From DATDMG01 sp036518955 (lineage in GTDB: Bacteria; Actinomycetota; Actinomycetes; Actinomycetales; Kineosporiaceae), in NCBI GenBank assembly GCA_036518955.1, contig DATDMG010000131.1, positions 1-48,862 of the forward strand: 48,862 nt of DNA, given 5' to 3'. The notes beneath the pieces are model-generated. The model did not search any database. It saw only the letters and a list, made by a program, of their open reading frames with translations, and had not been told where the DNA came from. How positions within the stretch are numbered: position 1 is the stretch's first letter; every line of letters starts with the position of its first letter. Positions 43,601 through 48,862 of the stretch are shown here, one piece after another. The translations under genes were made by a program, and so were the position numbers.

Positions 43601-43677
43601 TCCGCGCCGGGGAAACGGCCCGCCATGCCCACGATGGCGATCTCAAGGCCGGTGGGCTCGGCCTGCTCCGCGGTCAC
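40621..43677 (-). CDS. Type I PKS module, KS-AT-ACP
   Basis: The protein is 1018 aa. KS (about 11-430): active Cys183 in VQSSCSSSLVAVH, His319 in ETHGTGTSLGD and His356 in KAQIGHLSGAAG. AT (about 525-830): GQGAQRVGMG, Ser618 in AIGHSLGEY, and SHAFHS at 713-718, where HAFH indicates malonyl-CoA. ACP (about 905-985): Ser942 in EIGGHSLLATR. A charged C-terminal tail (LIAEITELSPEELENRLGEE) looks like a docking helix. No ketoreductase, dehydratase or enoylreductase is present, so it should add an unreduced beta-keto C2 unit. Its GTG overlaps the stop of the A-T gene, so it most likely extends the amino acid loaded by that protein. There is no thioesterase. Confidence 0.93.
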   Translation of the reverse strand: MTAEQAEPTGLEIAIVGMAGRFPGAESVGQFWESVLDGGERISSFTADDAIAAGVAPDEARHPDYRHVHGVLDGVEYFDNVLFGYTPRDAALLDPQQRVFLECAWAAMEDAGYAPRTGGAPVGVYASASQNTYLLTHLLRSPEALANTSPQELLLATEKDMLAARVSYHLDLRGPSVSVQSSCSSSLVAVHLACQALLAGECEMALAGGVTIHVPQHEGYRYAVGSVFSSSGHCLPFDAAASGTVFGNGVGVVVLKPLADAIADHDTIHGVILGSAVNNDGARRLSFTAPGVDGQVAAVRAAHRVAGSDPRTISYVETHGTGTSLGDPIEFQALTEALGADGTQCTLGTLKAQIGHLSGAAGVASLIKTVLALKHRVLPPSRHFLRPNPEIDLGSSRFRLITRPEPWPEDGHRRRAAVSSFGIGGTNAHLVLEEPPSSPPPSCAGRAHDVLLLSARDDESLLELAARLREHLAAHPDAGLTDVAATLQFGRTAQRRRAAVACTNVGSAVAALAAVRPPKADTRDRGVVFMFPGQGAQRVGMGRELYENEDTFRAWIDAADERLDFDLRGLLYAGDPGPNARTLACTRYTQPALFAVEHALARQWMELGLVPRAAIGHSLGEYVAATIAGCFDFATGLDLVSVRGRLMADQPPGAMLTVGLPPDEVESLLDDQTAIAAVNGPALCVVSGPLPAVEALEERLGTAAVSCRRLRTSHAFHSPMMHAVAAPFAARLRDVALRPPNVPFVSNLTGDWIRPEEAMDPEYWIRHLLSPVRFHDGVGRLLEGPASVLLEVGPGTTLRTLVGRTSDDHVLIGGLPDPDHERGARDAGYLARVAGQLWEAGAPVDWKRWRTGSWSRVSLPTYPFRRRRHWVEPTTRTGPPITVMPEPAHDVQEAHVVSRPGGPGATGPDVDLSETVLRIWRELLGIEDVGLDDDFFEIGGHSLLATRIIARIAEAGVELPGDALYSASTPRELVALAERLDLADVTDPVRDNELVAQLIAEITELSPEELENRLGEEA

Positions 43678-45506
43678 CGATCCTCCCCGCTCATCGCGGC
43701 GCGCCGCCGGGCGCGGCCCGCCGTCGTCAGCCTGCGACGTCCGCCGCCCCGGTCCTCCTCCGCCCTCGGCGCCGCACCTGTCTCGAGGTGACTCACCAGC
43801 AGGCGCACGGTCGGGTTGCGGAAGAGCGTGACCATGGAGAGCTCCTGGCCGAGCACCGTGACCAGTCGTGCTCGGAGCCGCATCAGCAGCAGCGACGTGC
43901 CGCCGATGTCGAAGAAGTTGTCGTCGACTCCGACTCTCTCCAGGTGGAGCGTCGCGGCCCAGGCCGCGCTGACCTTCTCCTGCAGACCGGTCCGCGGTGC
44001 GGCCGGGTGGCCGGCCTGCTCGGCGAAGGGTGGCGGCAGGGCGCGCCGGTCGATCTTGCCGTTCGGGCTCAGCGGCAGCGCGGGGAGCACCAGGACGGCG
44101 GACGGCACCATGTGGCCAGGGAGCCGTCCGGCCGCGAAGGCGCGCACGTCCGCGCCGGTGACGCCCGATCCGGTCACATAGCCGGCCAGCCGCAGCTCGC
44201 CGCCGGCGCCGTACGGCACCACGACGGCCTGTCGCACGCCAGGGTGACCGGCCAGGACGGCGGCGACCTCGCCGGGCTCGACGCGGTAGCCCATGACCTT
44301 GACCTGGTCGTCGCCGCGCCCGATGAACTCCAGCTCCCCGGTCGGCAGGCGCCGGACCAGGTCGCCGGTGGCGTACCTGCGCGCCCCGGGTACCCCGGCC
44401 AGGCACGGCGTGAAGGCGGCCGCGGTCTCGGCGGGAGCGTGGAGGTAGCCGCGGGCCAGGTTCGCTCCGGCGACGTACAGTTGCCCCACCACACCGTCGG
44501 GCACGGGCTCCTGGTCGGGCCCGAGGACGTGCACGGACACGCCCCGGAACGGGCGACCGAGCGGCACCGTCGCTGAGTCCGGCACGTCGTCCGGCACCCG
44601 GTAGCCGAGCATCGAGACCGTGGTCTCGGTCGGGCCGTAGTGGTTGTCGACGGCCAGGTCCGGCCGGACGGCACGCACCTGGCGGACCAGACTCGGCGCC
44701 AGCGGCTCCCCAGCGCAGATCAGCAGCTTCCGCGGTAACAGTCCCGCCAGCGCGGCGCCGTCCGCGCCCGCGAGCGCCGTGAGGTGGCTCGGCACGAGTT
44801 TCATCGCGTCGACCTGGTGGTGCGCGAAGTACGCCGTCATGGCCCCCGTGTCGAAGGCCTGCTCGCGGGACAGCACATGGAGCCGGCCGCCGGTGGTCAG
44901 CGCACCGAACACGTTGGTGCTGCCCAGATCGGCGGAGAAGGTGGAGACCAGCGCCCAGGACCAACCCGGTTCGATCCGTTCGTGGAGACCGTTCAGGTAA
45001 TGGACGTACTGGCGGTGCTCCACGGCGACGGCCTTGGGCCGGCCGGTCGAGCCCGAGGTGAAGAGGACGTAGCACAGAGCCGAGTCCGGCGTGGGCGGGC
45101 GGGCCCGACCGGGTTCGTCGAGGTCCTCCCCCAGCACGACGGCGGGAAGCCCGGTGGGCCCGGCTCGATCCACGGTCCTCACCAGGGCCACCGCTCCGGC
45201 GGCCGAGAGCAGGGCGTCGACGCGCTCGTCGGGATACTCCGGATCGAGCGGGAGGTAGGCACCGCCGGCGCGGAGAATTCCGAGCATTCCCACGATCATC
45301 GCCGCCGACCGGGGGACCATCAGGCCGACCGGGCGATCCACTCCCACACCGAGTGCGGCAAGCCGGGCGGCCACTCGCTCCGCCTGGAATTCCAGCTCGC
45401 CGTAGGTAAGGTCGCCGTCCGGCCCGGTGACCGCGATCCTGGACGGGGCCGTCCGCACCTGGGCAGCGATGAGTTCGTGCAACGTGGTTGCCTGAGTGCC
45501 TCCCAT
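43674..45506 (-). CDS. Stand-alone A-T NRPS protein, Asp/Asn-like code
   Basis: The protein is 610 aa. The A domain (about 5-490) has LFTSGSTGRPKAV, NHYGPTETT, YATGDLVRRLP and catalytic Lys484 in SPNGKIDRR. The core STFSADLGSTNVFGAL, together with DAMKLVPSHL, gives a code read by eye as D-L-T-K-I-A-H-V-S-K, near the DLTKxGHxGK of aspartate/asparagine domains but with two small-residue changes. The T domain has Ser538 in IGGTSLLLMR. There is no condensation domain, so it is an initiation module handing an aminoacyl group to the KS-AT-ACP protein encoded directly after it (GTGA overlap). ATG at 45506 lacks a strong ribosome site. It is the first gene of the minus-strand series; its promoter must lie in 45507-45800. 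Confidence 0.9.
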   Translation of the reverse strand: MGGTQATTLHELIAAQVRTAPSRIAVTGPDGDLTYGELEFQAERVAARLAALGVGVDRPVGLMVPRSAAMIVGMLGILRAGGAYLPLDPEYPDERVDALLSAAGAVALVRTVDRAGPTGLPAVVLGEDLDEPGRARPPTPDSALCYVLFTSGSTGRPKAVAVEHRQYVHYLNGLHERIEPGWSWALVSTFSADLGSTNVFGALTTGGRLHVLSREQAFDTGAMTAYFAHHQVDAMKLVPSHLTALAGADGAALAGLLPRKLLICAGEPLAPSLVRQVRAVRPDLAVDNHYGPTETTVSMLGYRVPDDVPDSATVPLGRPFRGVSVHVLGPDQEPVPDGVVGQLYVAGANLARGYLHAPAETAAAFTPCLAGVPGARRYATGDLVRRLPTGELEFIGRGDDQVKVMGYRVEPGEVAAVLAGHPGVRQAVVVPYGAGGELRLAGYVTGSGVTGADVRAFAAGRLPGHMVPSAVLVLPALPLSPNGKIDRRALPPPFAEQAGHPAAPRTGLQEKVSAAWAATLHLERVGVDDNFFDIGGTSLLLMRLRARLVTVLGQELSMVTLFRNPTVRLLVSHLETGAAPRAEEDRGGGRRRLTTAGRARRRAAMSGEDR

Positions 45507-45837
45507 GGGGCAGATCGTGGTGGGGGATACTGACTCAGCGCTGAACCGGCGGTGACGCGTCGAGCCGGCCCTCGGCTGTGCGCGGCGGTGACATGGCGTG
45601 GTCGCTGTCGTCACGCGCTGACGATCGCGGCCTGCCTGGACCGACTGTCCGTCGAGGATCGGGCAGACGATCGGACCGGGCCGGGAACTTTCCGGGCCGG
45701 CGTCCCGACTGGATGGTCTGACGGCGCCGAACGGGCTTCGTCGTGAGATTCAGGCGGGTGCCATGCGTAGCAGCCAGGATGCCGGGGCCGGACTGGGCTC
45801 GCCCCGCACCCTGGACCGCTGCGGCCCGGGGGCGGCC
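45507..45837. other. Intergenic region upstream of the minus-strand operon
   Basis: No convincing gene is seen. It should contain the promoter of the A-T/PKS/NRPS series. A perfect 10-bp palindrome TCAGCGCTGA is found at 45535-45544, about 30 bases upstream of the A-T start. Short open frames are Arg-rich and unrecognisable. Confidence 0.4.
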
Positions 45838-46098
45838 ATGACGTGGTCGATGCTCGGGTTCACCGGGGGCACCGTGGCGGCGGCCCTGGCCCCTTCGGTG
45901 GGCTGGCTGGTGGCTGCCCGCGTGCTGCAGGGCGTCTGCGCGGCCTCGCTGTTCGTGCTGATGCCGGTGCTGGCGGCCCGGGCGGTGGGCCCGGCGTGGC
46001 GGGCCCGGGCGATGAGCGTGCCGGCCACCTGGGGACCGGTGGGCGCCGCGGCTGGCCCGGCGGTCGGGGGGCTGATCGTGGCGCCCGCGGTGACCGGC
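45838..46098 (+). pseudogene. MFS transporter fragment (drug-efflux type)
   Basis: About 87 residues remain: SMLGFTGGTVAAALAPSVGW, LVAARVLQGVCAASLFVLMP and WGPVGAAAGPAVGGLIV. These match helices 3-5 of DHA2-type multidrug transporters (the RVLQG and GPxxGGxI motifs). The start, helices 1-2 and everything after helix 5 are missing; the frame then runs into the asparagine-synthetase relic. It is a decayed fragment. Confidence 0.75.
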
Positions 46099-46165
46099 GT
46101 CCGTTGCCGCCGACGTGTTCCGACGACCGACCCGACTCTTTTCTCGACTCCTGAGAGGTATCAGC

Positions 46166-46908
46166 ATGTGCGGCATCACCGGACGGGTACCCTCCGGCCC
46201 CCAACCGCCCGACCCGCGCGGCGTCATCGAGGCGATGGTCGCGACCAGTCCCGTCGCGGCCCGGATGCGGGCGGGGTCTGGCTGGACGGTCACGCCGCGA
46301 TCGGCCACCGGCGGCTCAGCGTCATCGACCCGGCGGACGGCGTCCAGCCCATGACGGACCGGGCCGAGCGTTTCACCGGCGATGTTCTGCGACCGACCAT
46401 GACACCCCCTATGCGGCCGAGGCTGTTCGGGCGCATCCGCGAGCACTCCACGGTGGCCCTGTCCGGGGAGGCAGCCGACGAGACGTTCGGCGGATACCCT
46501 TGGTACCACTCCCCTGAGGCCCGGGCCGCCGCGACGTTCTCGTGGCTGCTGGTCACCGGCGACGACGCCGCGATGCCGATCCACCCGGACCTGGCCGAGG
46601 TCCTGCAGGTCCCGGCCTTCCGGGACGACACCTACCGCGATGCGCTGGCCGCCGTCCCGCATCCGGACGGCGAGAGTCCGACCGAGCACCGGCTCGTGGA
46701 GTACGCCTACGGCGTGCCGTGGGCGCTGCACACCAGCGATGGGCGGGAGAAGAGCCTGCTGCGCGCCGTGGGAACCGGGCTGGCCCCGCACTCGGTGCTG
46801 CACGGGGCCAAGAACCATTACCCCACCACCCATCACCCGGACCACAACCGCGGCCTGCAGGATCTGGCCCGCCGGCCCTGGCCCTCTGACGTCACCACCA
46901 GCCCGTAG
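46166..46908 (+). pseudogene. Asparagine synthetase (glutamine-hydrolysing) relic
   Basis: ATG at 46166, after GAGAGG, starts MCGITGRV, whose Cys2 is the glutaminase nucleophile of AsnB. The frame breaks near 46250; the next segment, RRGPDAGGVWLDGHAAIGHR and RLSVIDPADGVQPM, is in another frame. After about 46353 the middle of the protein is missing, and the remainder resumes at HSTVALSGEAADETFGGYPW, followed by EYAYGVPWALHTSDGREKSL and a truncated end. The glutaminase domain is thus incomplete and the ATP-pyrophosphatase P-loop (SGGLDS) is deleted. It cannot be functional. Its position beside an Asp/Asn-type A-T gene is noted in the findings. Confidence 0.85.
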
Positions 46909-47025
46909 AGATCAAGCAGCAACCTCCGCCCACGACACTACTCGCCGGTCGGAGTCAAACGTATTGGTCCGTGCTTGGGAAAGTCCGGACCAATACCCGA
47001 GCTCCGCACGAGGGAGGACCTTGCC

Positions 47026-48360
47026 ATGCCCGCACGACCCCCTGCCGTGAATGACCCACCTGTCCACGACCCCCCGGCCGACGACGACGTGGTGCTCTTG
47101 TCCGGCGCCGGCTACAAGCGCGACCCGTACCCCCTCTACCGTCGGCTGCGCGAGCGTGGCCCGATTCACCGGGTCCGCTTCCCCAGCGGGGTGCTCGCCT
47201 GGCTGGTGACCGGTTACGACACCGCCTGCGAGCTGCTGTCGGACCGCAGGCTCGGCAAGAACCATGACCGCGGCAATGCCGCCTGGCGGGCCCTCGCGGC
47301 CATCATGCCCGAACCGCAGCACTCGCAGCTCCAGGTGCACCTGCTGCACCAGGACCCGCCGCGCCACACCGCGATGCGCCGTCCGGTCGCCGAGGCGTTC
47401 TCCCCGCGGGCGGCCGAGGAAATGCGCCCACGGGTGCGGGCCCTGGCAGACCTCCTCGTCGACGCCCTGCCCATCCGTGCGGACCCCGACGCGCCGGTGG
47501 ACCTGGTCGAGACGTTCGCAGCTCAACTACCCTTCCAGGTGCTCGCCGAGGCGATCGGGCTGCCGGCAGACCTGGCCGTGCGGTTCCGGCGCGAGTGGGG
47601 TCAGGTCGTGGCCCCGGTCGGCCCGGGGGATCCCGGCCGCCCCCGGTACGAGTCCCTCCTGCACGGGCTGCAGGGCTACATCGCCGAGGTCGTCGACCGT
47701 GCCCTCGGCGACCCGTCGCCGGGCCTGCTCCCGCGCCTGGCCGCTGCCTACCAGGCCGGCGACCTGAGCCGCGCTGAGCTGGACTCCACGGTCTTCCAAC
47801 TGCTCGTGGCGGGCCAGGAGCCCGTCACCAATCAGCTGTGCACCGCTCTGATCGCCCTCTTCCGCAACCCTGGTCAGCTGGCGGCCCTGCGCGACCAGCT
47901 CACCCCGGACGGCGCCGGGCAGGGCATCGGTCCCGTGACCGGCGACGCGGCCAGACCCCTGGAACTCGCTGTCGAGGAACTGCTGCGCTATGACAGCGCC
48001 TTCGAGCTGACCACCTGGCGGTTCCTGGCCGCCGACGACGACCTGGCCGGCACCCGGATCCCGGCCGGGGACTCAGTGATCGTGTCACTGTGCGCGGCCA
48101 ATCGCGACGAGCGACGCTTCCCCGACCCCGACCGGCTCGACCTGAACCGCACCCCCAACCCGCACCTGGCCTTCGGCCATGGCGTTCACTTCTGCGCCGG
48201 AGCCGCACTCGCCCGGGTCGAGCTGCAGGAGGCCCTCGCCGTCCTGCTCCATCGCCTGCCCGGCCTCAGCCTGGCGCCGGACGCGCAGCTGGAGTGGATC
48301 CCCGCCGTCCTGGGCCGCGGCGTGCGCGCGCTCCCCGTCAGCTACACCGTTCGGCTCTGA
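47026..48360 (+). CDS. Cytochrome P450 with altered I-helix motif
   Basis: The protein is 444 aa. The C-helix has HQDPPRHTAMRRPVAEAFSP, the K-helix ExxR reads EELLRYD, and the heme ligand is Cys390 in AFGHGVHFCAGAALARVE. The I-helix, normally AGxxTT, reads LLVAGQEPVTNQL: the acid (Glu265) is kept but the usual oxygen-activating Thr is replaced by Pro266, with a Thr two residues later. ATG at 47026 follows GGGAGGACC. The next gene, an isocyanide synthase, starts 24 nt downstream, so the two form an operon. P450s next to isocyanide synthases are known (for example yeast DIT1/DIT2 and fungal xanthocillin loci), where they couple or oxidise the isonitrile product. Confidence 0.93.
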   Translation: MPARPPAVNDPPVHDPPADDDVVLLSGAGYKRDPYPLYRRLRERGPIHRVRFPSGVLAWLVTGYDTACELLSDRRLGKNHDRGNAAWRALAAIMPEPQHSQLQVHLLHQDPPRHTAMRRPVAEAFSPRAAEEMRPRVRALADLLVDALPIRADPDAPVDLVETFAAQLPFQVLAEAIGLPADLAVRFRREWGQVVAPVGPGDPGRPRYESLLHGLQGYIAEVVDRALGDPSPGLLPRLAAAYQAGDLSRAELDSTVFQLLVAGQEPVTNQLCTALIALFRNPGQLAALRDQLTPDGAGQGIGPVTGDAARPLELAVEELLRYDSAFELTTWRFLAADDDLAGTRIPAGDSVIVSLCAANRDERRFPDPDRLDLNRTPNPHLAFGHGVHFCAGAALARVELQEALAVLLHRLPGLSLAPDAQLEWIPAVLGRGVRALPVSYTVRL

Positions 48361-48384
48361 CCGACACCGCTTCAGGAGAACACC

Positions 48385-48862
48385 GTGTCCATCACCGTGC
48401 CTTCCACCGCCGCCTCAACCCCGCCATCAGCACGCCTCGCCGCCCCCGTCAGCCTCTCCCCGGACCTGTCGCCCACCGTTCTCGACCGGTGCCGGGCGAT
48501 CGTGCAGTTGCTGCTGCCGCACCGGCGCGCAGCCGACGCGACGATCGGGGATCACCCCGACCACTTCCCCTACCAGCTGCGTCAGCTCATCCCACTGGTG
48601 GCAGCCAGCACACCCATCGAGCTCACCTTGCCCGCCTTCCCGTGCAAATCTCCCAACTCCGCCAAGGTGCTCGGCCGACTTCCTGATCATGGTGAACGGC
48701 TCGCCCTGCGCTTCCTCAACCGCCTCGCCGGCCAGCTGGAGCGAGTACATCCGCCCGGCGTCCGGGTGCTGGTGTGCTCCGACGGCCACGTGTTCGCCGA
48801 CCTGATCGGCGTGACCGACGAGGACGTCGACGCCTACGTCGACGCCCTCCGGGGCATGATCC
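48385..48862 (+). CDS. Isocyanide synthase, PvcA/IsnA/DIT1 family (partial, cut by window end)
   Basis: The frame starts at GTG 48385 with AGGAG 7-8 nt upstream and is still open at the window end (159 codons seen). After a Ser/Pro/Ala-rich N-terminus come IVQLLLPHRRA and the family signature LTLPAFPCKSPNSAKVLGRL followed by PDHGERLALRFLN, then RVLVCSDGHVFADLIGVTD. These are the opening motifs of isocyanide synthases, which convert the amino group of L-Tyr or L-Trp to an isonitrile using ribulose 5-phosphate. The catalytic C-terminal part lies outside. It appears to be co-transcribed with the P450 before it. Confidence 0.9.
   Translation, partial: MSITVPSTAASTPPSARLAAPVSLSPDLSPTVLDRCRAIVQLLLPHRRAADATIGDHPDHFPYQLRQLIPLVAASTPIELTLPAFPCKSPNSAKVLGRLPDHGERLALRFLNRLAGQLERVHPPGVRVLVCSDGHVFADLIGVTDEDVDAYVDALRGMI

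Noticed and set aside
1..48862. CRISPR arrays, tRNA and rRNA genes, phage integration sites
   Set aside because: No regularly spaced repeats, no tRNA-like cloverleaf ends or rRNA signatures, and no integrase or phage structural genes were seen.

Overview
The window is very GC-rich, dense DNA with GTG/TTG starts, strong purine-rich ribosome sites and 4-base stop/start overlaps. Together with an actinobacterial-type SAM methyltransferase, a StrR/ParB-type regulator, a SARP/NB-ARC regulator and an NRPS/PKS locus, this points to a filamentous actinomycete. No rRNA, tRNA or CRISPR was seen. All homology calls come from reading the translations by eye; no search was run.

Left flank (1-11.9 kb): an AI-2E-type permease (-), an IS630 transposase scrap, a ferritin-like gene broken by a 17-bp tandem duplication, a membrane TIR protein (-), a SAM methyltransferase (-), a relic of a BluB-type flavoenzyme, a large polytopic membrane protein with a patatin phospholipase domain (-), and a two-component system (-) with a 5'-truncated small gene in front of it.

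Core (12.6-45.5 kb): an unusual NRPS/PKS biosynthetic cluster. A StrR-like regulator (+), 4-hydroxymandelate synthase (-), prephenate dehydrogenase (+) and a fused hydroxymandelate oxidase/hydroxyphenylglycine aminotransferase (-) form a complete 4-hydroxyphenylglycine (Hpg) supply route. A long minus-strand series runs from 45.5 down to 17.5 kb: A-T protein (Asp/Asn-like code), KS-AT-ACP PKS, the Hpg fusion enzyme, a SARP regulator, NRPS-A (A-T-C-A-T-C), NRPS-B (C-X-T-C-X-T with no adenylation domain), an MFS exporter, an MbtH-ACP fusion, E1alpha, E1beta and lipoyl-E2 subunits of a 2-oxoacid-dehydrogenase-like complex, an FkbH-like protein with a decayed HAD centre, and a type II thioesterase. 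Domain X resembles the N-terminal domain of FkbH glyceryl-ACP synthases. The most notable idea here is a peptide assembly line in which A-less C-X-T modules are served in trans by a dedicated acyl-loading set (E1/E2, carrier protein, FkbH-like protein). No chain-terminating thioesterase or reductase domain is present.

Right flank (45.5-48.9 kb): remnants of an MFS transporter and an asparagine synthetase, then a cytochrome P450 (+) followed by the start of an isocyanide synthase gene (PvcA/IsnA/DIT1 family) cut by the window end. This may begin a second isonitrile locus or be an arm of the same cluster.
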